Source of the DNA: Falsigemmobacter faecalis
Lineage (GTDB): Bacteria > Pseudomonadota > Alphaproteobacteria > Rhodobacterales > Rhodobacteraceae
Length of the DNA stretch: 64,000 nucleotides
Assembly: GCF_003863335.1 (NCBI RefSeq)
Contig: NZ_RRAZ01000003.1
Span: 62,001 to 126,000 of the forward strand
Reading direction: 5' to 3'
Shown here in pieces: positions 36,242 through 43,802 of the stretch; positions within the stretch are counted from its first letter, which is position 1, and each line of letters starts with the position of its first letter. The position numbers and the translations under genes were made by a program. The notes beneath the pieces are model-generated. The model ran no database searches. It was given only the letters and a program-made list of their open reading frames with translations, and was not told the origin of the DNA.

Positions 36242-37606
36242 ATGCAGCGCAGTGGCGGAACCCTTCTTACGGCGGCTCTGGCCATTTTGCCGGGGCTGGC
36301 GCTGGCCTGTGCGCTGCCGCCTTCGATCGTGATGACGCTGCCGATCAGCCATTACCTGGCCGGGGCCGCGCTGACGGTGGCGCTGACCGCGCTGATGGCG
36401 GGGGGCGCGGCCTGGCTGCGGCTGCCCGCGCCGATGGCTCTGGCGCGCTGGCCTGCGGGCAGTGGCGCGGATTGGCTGAGCTATCTTTCTTTTCTGATCT
36501 TTCTGGCGCTTCTGCTGACCGGATATGCCGGGCCCCGCGATCCGATGCACAATCTGCTGACCCTGGTTTTCTGGGCCGGGATCTGGGTCGCGCTGCCGCT
36601 GCTGTCGCTTTTGACCGGCGATCTCTGGGGGGCGCTGAACCCCTGGCGGGGGCCGGTGCGGATGCTGCGTCTGCTGACCGGCTGGCAGGGACGGATCGGG
36701 CTGTCGCGGCTTGGGGCCTGGCCTGCGGTGGCGGGGCTGGCGGGGTTCAGCTGGTTTCAGATCGTCTCGCTGGCGCCGGAAGATCCGCTGATCCTGGCGC
36801 AGGCGGCGGGGGCCTATTGGCTGGTGATCTTCGTCGCCGCCTGTCTGGAGGGAGAGGACTGGCTGCGCGAGGGCGAGTTTTTGCACCTGACCTTCGCCAT
36901 GATTGCCCGGCTGGCGCCTTTGCACCTCAGCACTGAGGGGGGGCAGCGCGTCCTTTCGCTGGGCTGGCCGGGCGCGCATATTCTGACGGCCCCGCCGCTC
37001 AGCCGCGCGACACAGGTCTTTGTGCTGTTGCTTCTGGCGGCGCTGTCCTTTGACGGGCTGCAGGCGACCTTCTTCTGGCTGGGGCTGATCGGGGAGAACC
37101 CGCTGGAATTTACCGGCCGCTCTGCGGTGCAGGGCGTCAATACCCTGGGACTGATCGGCAGCTTCGCGCTGACGGCAGCGCTGATCTACGGGGCGCTGGC
37201 GCTTGGCCGCTGCCTCTCGGGGGAGGTGCTGCCTGCGGGGCCGGTGATGCTGTCGTTTCTCGCGATTGCGGCGGGCTATCACGGGGCGCATTATCTGATG
37301 ATGCTGCTGACGGCGGGGCAATATCTGCTGCTGGCGCTGAATGATCCTCTGCTGCAGGGCGATGCGTTTCTGGGGCTGGAGCCCTTCTGGGTCTCGATGG
37401 GATTTTTGACCGATCGGTCGGTAATGACGGCAATCTGGAACCTGCAATTCGCTTTAATTGTTGGCGTTCATGCGCTCGCCGTCATGTTAGCGCTGCAGAT
37501 CACGCCGGGGCGGCGAAGCGGACTTGCGCATCTGCCGCTGAGCGTGCTCATGGTCGGTTACACGATATTCGGCCTGTGGCTTTTGTCCTCGCCCACCGGG
37601 GTCTGA
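36242..37606 (+). CDS. Polytopic membrane protein, FedA-like (fenitrothion hydrolase-annotated family)
   Basis: This 454-residue protein has about eleven hydrophobic segments. The region WVALPLLSLLTGDLWGALNPWR and the late HGAHYLMMLLTAGQYLLLALNDP resemble a family often annotated as fenitrothion hydrolase FedA. That annotation rests on one enzymatic report and should not be taken as function here. GGGGAG at 36232-36236 supports the ATG at 36242. It ends 30 bp before the Liv-type binding protein, so it may be cotranscribed with that importer, and a role linked to nitrogen-compound uptake is possible. Confidence 0.55.
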   Translation: MQRSGGTLLTAALAILPGLALACALPPSIVMTLPISHYLAGAALTVALTALMAGGAAWLRLPAPMALARWPAGSGADWLSYLSFLIFLALLLTGYAGPRDPMHNLLTLVFWAGIWVALPLLSLLTGDLWGALNPWRGPVRMLRLLTGWQGRIGLSRLGAWPAVAGLAGFSWFQIVSLAPEDPLILAQAAGAYWLVIFVAACLEGEDWLREGEFLHLTFAMIARLAPLHLSTEGGQRVLSLGWPGAHILTAPPLSRATQVFVLLLLAALSFDGLQATFFWLGLIGENPLEFTGRSAVQGVNTLGLIGSFALTAALIYGALALGRCLSGEVLPAGPVMLSFLAIAAGYHGAHYLMMLLTAGQYLLLALNDPLLQGDAFLGLEPFWVSMGFLTDRSVMTAIWNLQFALIVGVHALAVMLALQITPGRRSGLAHLPLSVLMVGYTIFGLWLLSSPTGV

Positions 37607-37636
37607 GCGCTGCAGGATCAAGAGGGGAGAGAGCGC

Positions 37637-38911
37637 ATGTCGCAGTCCGTTATCCACCGCCGCAGCCTTCTTGCGGGTCTGGCCGCCGGGGGGGCGGCTC
37701 TGGCACTGCCCGCCCGTTTTGCCTCGGCGCAGTCGGCCGCGCCGATCAAACTGGGGTTTCAGTTGCACCGTACCGGGATCGGCGCCGCCTATGGCCGCTG
37801 GTATGAGCGCACCGCCCAGGCCGCGCTGAAGCGGCTGAATGACGCCGGGGGCATCAATGGCCGGCCCGTTGAGATCCTCTTTGAGGATGACGGCACCGAC
37901 CCGAAACGCGGCTCGGAGGTGGTGGAGAAACTCGCCACTCAGGCGAAATGTGATCTGATTTTCGGGCCGCTTTTCAGCCATGTGGTGATCGGTTCGGCCC
38001 CGCGGGCGGGGGAGCTGAAGATCCCCTATCTGGTTTGTTCTGAGGGGTTTCATGTCGCCTCAGGTGCGCTGAACCGCTGGGCCATGCAGCCGGGGATTTC
38101 GGATGTGCGTGCGCAATGCACCTCGGTCGCGCCTTTTGTGACGCAGAACCTGGGCAAAAAAGTCACGCTGATCTTCCCGGATTACGCCTTTGGCCATGAC
38201 CACCGCGATTACTTCTCGGCGGCTGTGAAGGCCCAGGGCGGTGAGGTCGTCGGCATGGTCGCGATCCCGCCCAGCGAGACCAGCTTTACCCGCTATTTCC
38301 CGCGCATCCCGCGCGAGACGGAAGTGATCTATCACGTGATGATCGGCCCCGCCGTTCTGACCTTCGTCAAAGAGCTCGGCCAGTTCTACGGCAAGCGCGC
38401 GCGGCCGGAGATTTTCGGCTTCATCGACAGCCTTGAGGCGGTGGATCTGAACTCGCCGGGGCTGGAGTTCCTTGAGGGCACCCATTTCTGGGAGGGTCAT
38501 TGCCGCAATCTTCAGGCCGATGCCACGGAGCATGAAAAGGCTTATCGCGCGGCGGTGGGGGTGGATGACAACGGCGCTTCGGTCTCGGATGCGCGGGATG
38601 TCTCGACCTATGGCCATATGTTCTCGGTCTGGGAGACGCTTTCGGTGATCCGCCAGGGCATGGAGGCTGCAGGCTACCAGGGCGTGGCAGACCGCCAGAA
38701 ATTCGTTGAGGCCGTGGAGGCCATGACCGGCTGGGAGGAAAGCGCCGATCACCCGCAGGGCCGCAAGGTCTTTAACGGCAGGACCCACCAGGTCTTTGCC
38801 GAGCAGGCGATCAGCCGGGTTGAGGGCGGTAAACTGATCCGCGTTCATAAGACCGCGATTGAAGACAGCTTCTATCCCGATGCGGTCGATTATACGACGC
38901 AAAGCTTCTGA
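37637..38911 (+). CDS. Branched-chain amino acid/amide-type ABC substrate-binding protein
   Basis: This 424-residue periplasmic type I binding protein has a Tat-like signal (HRRSLLAGLAAGGAALALPARFASA). The mature part starts IKLGFQLHRTGIGAAYG. It has the domain layout of LivJ/UrtA/AmiC-related proteins: IFGPLFSHVVIGSAPRA, SEGFHVASGALNRWAMQPG and KVTLIFPDYAFGHDHRDYF. It feeds the downstream permease and ATPase genes. The ligand could be an amino acid, an amide or a urea-like compound. It is followed by a strong hairpin, which often protects the abundant binding-protein message. Confidence 0.85.
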   Translation: MSQSVIHRRSLLAGLAAGGAALALPARFASAQSAAPIKLGFQLHRTGIGAAYGRWYERTAQAALKRLNDAGGINGRPVEILFEDDGTDPKRGSEVVEKLATQAKCDLIFGPLFSHVVIGSAPRAGELKIPYLVCSEGFHVASGALNRWAMQPGISDVRAQCTSVAPFVTQNLGKKVTLIFPDYAFGHDHRDYFSAAVKAQGGEVVGMVAIPPSETSFTRYFPRIPRETEVIYHVMIGPAVLTFVKELGQFYGKRARPEIFGFIDSLEAVDLNSPGLEFLEGTHFWEGHCRNLQADATEHEKAYRAAVGVDDNGASVSDARDVSTYGHMFSVWETLSVIRQGMEAAGYQGVADRQKFVEAVEAMTGWEESADHPQGRKVFNGRTHQVFAEQAISRVEGGKLIRVHKTAIEDSFYPDAVDYTTQSF

Positions 38912-38917
38912 GACTTC

Positions 38918-38943
38918 GCCCCGCGCCCGGACCGGCGCGGGGC
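38918..38943 (+). terminator. Intra-operon hairpin after the binding-protein gene
   Basis: A perfect 10-bp stem (GCCCCGCGCC / GGCGCGGGGC) with a 6-nt loop lies 7 bp past the stop. There is no T tract, so partial termination or 3'-end mRNA stabilisation is more likely than full termination. This would let the binding protein be made in excess over the permeases. Confidence 0.55.
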
Positions 38944-38961
38944 CACAACGGGCCTTCGGTG

Positions 38962-39837
38962 ATGTTTGACCCCTATTTTCTGTTGGCCCTGCTGGAAGGG
39001 ACGGTCACGGCGGCCATTCTGGCGCTGACCGCCGTGGGCTTAAGCCTGGTTTTTGGCGTGATGCGCGTGGTGAATGTGGCGCATGGCGAATTTCTGATGC
39101 TGGGCGCGGTGGTGGCCTGGTATGTGGCGACCTTCGTGCCGGGCCCGCCGCTGATGACCTGGGCTGCGGCGCTGGTCATTGCGCCTCTGGTGGTGGGCGG
39201 CGTCGCGGCGCTGGCCGACCGGCTGGTGCTCCGGCGGCTGAACTATGAGGCCGAGGGCACCATCGTCGCCACGATCGGGCTGATGTATATTCTGCAGCAG
39301 GCCGTTCTGACGGGCTTTGGCCCCGGCGCGCGGGCGGTGGAGCCGCCCTTTGACTGGATGATCGATACGCCCTGGTTTGGCTATTCCGGCTATAAACTGG
39401 CGGTGGTGGGGCTGGCGGCCCTGGTGCTGGGGGCGGTCTGGCTGTTTATGACCCGCTCGCGCGCGGGGCTGGTGATGCGCGCCACGCAGATCGACCGCGA
39501 TATGGCGCGGGCCTTTGGCATCAATGTTGACCGGGTCTATGCCCTGGTCTTTGCGCTTGGCGCGGGGCTTGCGGCGCTGGCGGCGGTGCTGCTGGTGCCG
39601 GTGCAGCAGGCGCATTATCTGATGGGGCATGACCCCATGCTGATGGCCTTTACGGTGGTGATTATCGGCGGGCTTGGCTCTGTGCGCGGCACGCTGATTG
39701 CGGCGCTGCTGATCGGGCTGAGCGACGGGGTGATCTCATTTTACTGGTCGCCGCTGCTGGCGAAGATCCTCGCCACGCTGTTCGTGGCGCTGGTGCTGGT
39801 CTTTCGGCCCCAGGGGCTGTTCGGAGAGCGCGCATGA
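38962..39837 (+). CDS. livH: Liv-type ABC transporter permease (LivH)
   Basis: This 291-residue inner-membrane permease has about eight hydrophobic segments. The LivH traits are present: TAVGLSLVFGVMRVVNVAHGEFLMLGA, given here in halves as GLSLVFGVMRVVN and VAHGEFLMLGA, plus ARAFGINVDRVY and VVIIGGLGSVRGTLIAALLIG. The ATG at 38962 follows an in-frame GTG at 38959; either could start translation. It overlaps livM by 4 bp. It forms the channel with LivM. Confidence 0.9.
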   Translation: MFDPYFLLALLEGTVTAAILALTAVGLSLVFGVMRVVNVAHGEFLMLGAVVAWYVATFVPGPPLMTWAAALVIAPLVVGGVAALADRLVLRRLNYEAEGTIVATIGLMYILQQAVLTGFGPGARAVEPPFDWMIDTPWFGYSGYKLAVVGLAALVLGAVWLFMTRSRAGLVMRATQIDRDMARAFGINVDRVYALVFALGAGLAALAAVLLVPVQQAHYLMGHDPMLMAFTVVIIGGLGSVRGTLIAALLIGLSDGVISFYWSPLLAKILATLFVALVLVFRPQGLFGERA

Positions 39838-40769
39838 ACCGGGCCCTTGCCCTTCATCTGATCGTGGTCGCGGCGCTGGCGGCGGGGATTTTCCTTTTGC
39901 CGGTCTATCACGCCACCAATCTGGCGCGCATCATGGTGCTGGCGGTCTTTGCCATGGGCTATAACCTGGCCTTTGGCTACACCGGGCTGCTGAGCCTTGG
40001 TCATGCGATGTTCTTTGCCGCGGGCATGTATGCGGCGGGGCTGGGGATCACGCTCGGCGGCTGGCCTGCGGGGCTGGCGCTGCTGGCGGGGCCGCTGGCC
40101 GGGGGCGCGCTGGCGCTGGCGGCCGGGGCGCTGGCTTTGCGCACGGCCGGGGTCAGCTTTATGATTGTCACCCTGATGCTGGCCCAGGCGGGCTATCTGA
40201 CCATCCTTTATTACACTCCGATCACGCGGGGCGAAGAGGGCTTCGTGCTGGCCCAGGGCCTGCGGCGGATCGGAGCGTTCGATCTGTCGCAGGATCTGAA
40301 CCGCGGGCTTTTTGCGCTTGGCCTCTTTACTGCGGGGCTGCTGCTGTCGCTTGCGCTGGTGCGGGCGCGCTTTGGCCGCATCATGGTGGCGATGCGCGAA
40401 AACGAAGAGCGCTCGCGGATGCTGGGCTATAATCCCTTCACCGTGAAGCTGGCGGTTATGGGGATTTCCGGGGCCTATGCCGGCGCGGCGGGGGCGGCCT
40501 ATGCGCTGCTCTTTGGCTCGGTGGGGGCGAGTTTCGGGGCGATTGCCTTCTCGATCCTGCCGCTGCTCTGGGTGCTTTTGGGCGGTGCGGGGACGACGCT
40601 TGGCCCGCTTCTGGGGGCGGGGCTGATGTTTTATCTGACCGATATCGCTTCGAGCTATACCTCGGCGCATCAGTTTGTGGTGGGGGCAGCGCTGCTGGTG
40701 CTGGTGCTGTTCGCGCCGCGCGGGATCCTTGGCGCTTTGCGCGAAAGGGGGCTGAAATGGCTGCCGTGA
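39834..40769 (+). CDS. livM: Liv-type ABC transporter permease (LivM)
   Basis: This 311-residue permease has about eight to nine membrane segments. It carries the LivM signature GYNLAFGYTGLLSLGHAMFFAAGMYA, given here as GYNLAFGYTGLLSLGHA, then VAMRENEERSRMLGYNPFTVKL and VLLGGAGTTLGPLLGAG. It pairs with LivH. It overlaps livH by 4 bp and livG by 13 bp, so the block is clearly a single transcription unit. Confidence 0.9.
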   Translation: MNRALALHLIVVAALAAGIFLLPVYHATNLARIMVLAVFAMGYNLAFGYTGLLSLGHAMFFAAGMYAAGLGITLGGWPAGLALLAGPLAGGALALAAGALALRTAGVSFMIVTLMLAQAGYLTILYYTPITRGEEGFVLAQGLRRIGAFDLSQDLNRGLFALGLFTAGLLLSLALVRARFGRIMVAMRENEERSRMLGYNPFTVKLAVMGISGAYAGAAGAAYALLFGSVGASFGAIAFSILPLLWVLLGGAGTTLGPLLGAGLMFYLTDIASSYTSAHQFVVGAALLVLVLFAPRGILGALRERGLKWLP

Positions 40770-41476
40770 CGCTGCTGGAGGCCAGGGGGCTGCAACGCCA
40801 TTTCGGCGGTATTCCGGCGGTCGATGGCGTGGATCTGACGCTGCGGGCGGGAGAGATCCACGCGCTTATCGGGCCGAATGGGGCCGGAAAGACCACGCTG
40901 GTCTCGCTTTTGTCGGGGCGGATCACGCCCCAGGCGGGCCGCATTCTCTTTGCCGGAGAAGACATCACCGCGCTTCCCGCGCATCGGCGGGTGGCAAAGG
41001 GGATCGCCTATACCTTTCAGATTACGTCGATTTATCCGCGGCTGACGGTCTTTGACAATGTGGCCCTGGCGCTGCGCGACAGCCGCGATCTGCCGCGTGC
41101 TGTGGGGGCGGCCCTGGCGCGCACCGGGCTTCAGGCCCTGGCCGGAGAGACCGCCGGAGAGCTGTCTTACGGTCACCAGCGGCTTTTGGAGCTGACCATG
41201 GGGCTGGCGCTGAAGCCGCGGCTTTTGATCCTTGATGAGCCGACCCAAGGGCTCGCCAATGAAGACATCGCAGGCTTCAAAGCCCTGGTGCGCAGCCTGG
41301 TGCCCGAGACCACCGTTCTGCTGATTGAGCATAATATGGAGGTGGTGATGGATCTTGCGGACCGCATCACAGTGCTGAATTTTGGCCGCAGTCTCGCCAG
41401 TGGCACGCCGGCTGAAGTTCGCGCCAATGCCGATGTGCAGGCCGCCTATCTGGGGGGCGATGATGCTGAAGCTTGA
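40757..41476 (+). CDS. livG: Liv-type ABC transporter ATP-binding protein (LivG)
   Basis: This 239-residue ATPase has Walker A GPNGAGKTT, the Q-loop in YTFQITSIYPRLTVFDNV, the signature-like ELSYGHQRLLEL and Walker B PRLLILDEPTQGL. It has the LivG habit of a short insert before the signature. It energises the Liv-type importer together with LivF. It overlaps livM by 13 bp and livF by 14 bp. Confidence 0.92.
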   Translation: MAAVTLLEARGLQRHFGGIPAVDGVDLTLRAGEIHALIGPNGAGKTTLVSLLSGRITPQAGRILFAGEDITALPAHRRVAKGIAYTFQITSIYPRLTVFDNVALALRDSRDLPRAVGAALARTGLQALAGETAGELSYGHQRLLELTMGLALKPRLLILDEPTQGLANEDIAGFKALVRSLVPETTVLLIEHNMEVVMDLADRITVLNFGRSLASGTPAEVRANADVQAAYLGGDDAEA

Positions 41477-42158
41477 GGGGGTATCGGGCGGTTACGGGGC
41501 GGTGCAGGTGCTGCGCGGCTTTTCGCTGGAGGTGCCACCGGGGCAGGTGACCTGCCTGATGGGCCGCAACGGCGCGGGCAAAACCAGCGCGCTTCGGGCG
41601 ATTATGGGGCAGTTGCGGCTGAGCGCGGGCAGCATCACCCTGAACGGTCAGGCGCTGCACAGCCTGCCTGCAGAAGAGGTCCCGAAGACCGGGATCGGCT
41701 ATGTGCCCCAGGGGCGGCGGCTCTTCGGGCCGCTGAGCGTGCAGGAAAATCTGACCATCGGCTTGATGACGCGCCGCCGCGGTGCTGATCAGCTTGAGCG
41801 CGTTCTGACCCTCTTTCCGCGCCTGCGCGAGCGGCTGACGCAGCGCGCCTCCACTCTTTCGGGGGGCGAACAGCAGATGCTGGCCATTGGCCGCGCCCTC
41901 TGTCTGGAGCCTTCTGTTTTGTTGCTAGATGAGCCTTCCGAGGGGTTACAGCCTTCGATGGTGGCGCTGATCCGCGAGACGGTGCTGCGCCTGAAGGCGG
42001 AGGGCGTGGCCACTCTGCTGGTCGAGCAGCGGGCCGAAACCGTGCTGGCTCTGGCCGATCAGGTCGCCTTTGTCAGCGCCGGTGCAGTGGCAGAGGTGTT
42101 CGCGCGGGAAAGCCTGACGAAGGATCATCCGGCCTTCGGTCGCTGGGTGGGAATCTGA
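41463..42158 (+). CDS. livF: Liv-type ABC transporter ATP-binding protein (LivF)
   Basis: This 231-residue second ATPase of the importer has MGRNGAGKTSALRAIMG (Walker A), GYVPQGRRLFGPLSVQENL (Q-loop, typical of LivF), STLSGGEQQMLAIGRAL (signature) and VLLLDEPSEGLQPSMV (Walker B). Consecutive ATGs occur at 41460 and 41463. The second has the better spacing from the GGGGGG string, and the protein then starts MLKLEGVSGGYG as in the family. It ends the operon. Confidence 0.92.
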   Translation: MLKLEGVSGGYGAVQVLRGFSLEVPPGQVTCLMGRNGAGKTSALRAIMGQLRLSAGSITLNGQALHSLPAEEVPKTGIGYVPQGRRLFGPLSVQENLTIGLMTRRRGADQLERVLTLFPRLRERLTQRASTLSGGEQQMLAIGRALCLEPSVLLLDEPSEGLQPSMVALIRETVLRLKAEGVATLLVEQRAETVLALADQVAFVSAGAVAEVFARESLTKDHPAFGRWVGI

Positions 42159-42177
42159 CGGCTCCCGGCCCCCGGGT

Positions 42178-42876
42178 TCAGACGCCGGTGCCCTTCAGCA
42201 CGACATCGACGGTTTTATACATCACTTTGACGTCGTTGAAGAGCGAGAGCTCTTCTTCATAGCGGTCGTCATGCCAGGCGCGCTCGGCAAAGCTGGAGTG
42301 GTTGCGCTCGGTCACCTGCCAATAGCCGGTGAGGCCGGGGCGCAGGGCGTAATAGCCCAGACCCGGATACAGCGGCTGCTGGTATTCCAGCATGGGGCGC
42401 GGGCCGACCAGGCTCATATCGCCCTTCAGCACGTTCCAAAGCTGCGGCAGCTCATCCAGCGAGGATTTGCGCAGAAAATGGCCGAATTCAGAGATGCGCG
42501 GATCATTGCGCAGCTTCTGGGTGCGGTCCCACTCTGCCTTCGCCTCAGGATTTGAGTTGAGATAGCCGGTGATCATCTCATCGGCGTTCACGACCATGGT
42601 GCGCAGCTTCCACATCCGGAACAGCTTGCCGTCTTTGCCAACGCGCAGTTGCGAATAGAACGGCCGCCCGCCTTTGCGGGAGACGACGAAGGCCAGCATC
42701 AGCACCATGGGCAACACCATGGGAACTGCCAGCAGGACCAGCAGAATATCTGCGACGCGTTTGACGACAGAACGATAAGCTCCGCGTTTCCGGCGATGAG
42801 AGGCCCGTAATTTCCTGGCCTGAAGGGCGCGGGGGGCCTGGGGATCTTCAATAAATCGGCCGATGGGAGCTGTCAT
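42178..42876 (-). CDS. ExoY/WcaJ-like sugar transferase (priming glycosyl-1-phosphate transferase)
   Basis: This 232-residue enzyme transfers sugar-1-phosphate from a nucleotide sugar to undecaprenyl phosphate, which starts exopolysaccharide repeat units. It has the N-terminal membrane hairpin (DILLVLLAVPMVLPMVLMLA) and the conserved core FRMWKLRTMVVNADE, LRKSSLDELPQLWNVLKGDMSLVGPRP (quoted in part as LDELPQLWNVLKGDMS), and LRPGLTGYWQV. It is the short ExoY type without the N-terminal four-helix region. It stands apart from the polysaccharide genes at 6.7-12 kb but could supply their first step. Its upstream region is a long AT-rich gap. Confidence 0.9.
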   Translation of the reverse strand: MTAPIGRFIEDPQAPRALQARKLRASHRRKRGAYRSVVKRVADILLVLLAVPMVLPMVLMLAFVVSRKGGRPFYSQLRVGKDGKLFRMWKLRTMVVNADEMITGYLNSNPEAKAEWDRTQKLRNDPRISEFGHFLRKSSLDELPQLWNVLKGDMSLVGPRPMLEYQQPLYPGLGYYALRPGLTGYWQVTERNHSSFAERAWHDDRYEEELSLFNDVKVMYKTVDVVLKGTGV

Positions 42877-43316
42877 TTGGCAGTCTTCTCAACAGTGAGC
42901 CGGAGCTCTGAAACAGGTGCGACTTTTAACTCGGTTACTAATAAAATTTCCAGGATTAAGCGGGATCCGGAGACTGAAATCTATCCCTTGAGGATCCGGT
43001 TCCACTGGAGCCGTTTCAAGGAAACATTAACGGAAAATTGACGCTTCGCGAAGGACATTATCCGCCGATAGCCTGGTTTCCGTCGCAGAAAGAGGGGGGG
43101 ATTTCCCACTTACCTCAATCTAATGTTGTATTCCAGGCAATATCAAAATCCTTAAGTTGTAATCACTTGATTCTGGACTCATCTTGGGCCTTTCGCGCCG
43201 GGGGTGATTCGCCGGCTTGCCTCGCGCCCTTTCACGGGTTTTCGAAAAATGAACGAGATCGCTCGTCATCGGTTCCCACCATATCTTCCAGTCACTTACC
43301 GGAAACTGACTGTTTC
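42877..43316. other. Gene-poor, AT-rich region upstream of the sugar transferase
   Basis: This 440-bp stretch is clearly richer in A and T than its surroundings, with runs such as TAATAAAATTT near 42940 and AAACATTAACGGAAAATT near 43021. No coding frame has natural composition. It likely holds the sugar transferase promoter on the minus strand and regulatory sites. A 14-nt palindrome, ACGAGATCGCTCGT, lies near 43253-43266. Confidence 0.5.
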
Positions 43317-43571
43317 TCAGGCAGCAACGACCTTCTCCTCCGTGAGTTCCACCCGGGCACCACTGGTCTGACCCGTGGCGGCACCGCACCGCTGCATTCA
43401 GAGGCGAATGGTCACGGGTGCCGGGATCAGCGCAGATCCGCCGATCCGGCTGGGCATGTAAACCGCCAGCGCAGAGACCAGGCTTTCGCTCGACCAGAAG
43501 GTGAGCCCGAAAGTCAGAATAGCGGTAAATGCGCCAGCCAGGGATGACTGCCGGTGTCGAACTCCCTTCAT
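43317..43571 (-). pseudogene. Small hydrophobic protein gene with in-frame TGA (possible smORF of 57 codons)
   Basis: From an ATG at 43571 a minus-strand frame encodes 57 residues: MKGVRHRQSSLAGAFTAILT, then FGLTFWSSESLVSALAVYMP, then SRIGGSALIPAPVTIRL, ending at TGA 43398-43400. The N-terminus looks like a signal peptide or one membrane segment. The same frame continues past the TGA with an immediate ATG for 26 more residues (MQRCGAATGQTSGARVELTE, then EKVVAA) to a second TGA at 43317-43319. The C-terminal piece also looks protein-like. Either a 57-residue gene exists with a chance extension, or an 83-residue gene has acquired a premature stop. Longer frames overlapping it read as low-quality shadows. 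I recognise no family. Confidence 0.38.
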
Positions 43572-43802
43572 TCTTCAATTCTTACAGGCGCCAGATGAGA
43601 CTCCGATTGCGGCAAAATCCTGGCAATCTGAGAGCGCTGCGAAGGAAAATACTGCAGATTTGACAGATGGCCTCTGCGCGGTGACCGCTACAGCTGCCGT
43701 CACTTGTCAATATCTGGTGGATGCGTCAGTTTAAGGCCCGAAATCCCGGCAGGCGGGCCGGTGTCACGCCGGTGCTGATCTGCTGTTTCTCACAGGTGTG
43801 GT

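Noticed and set aside
43038-43578. 169-residue plus and 152-residue minus frames in the AT-rich gap
   Set aside because: Neither has domain, signal or natural composition; the shorter minus-strand frame from 43571 looks more protein-like.
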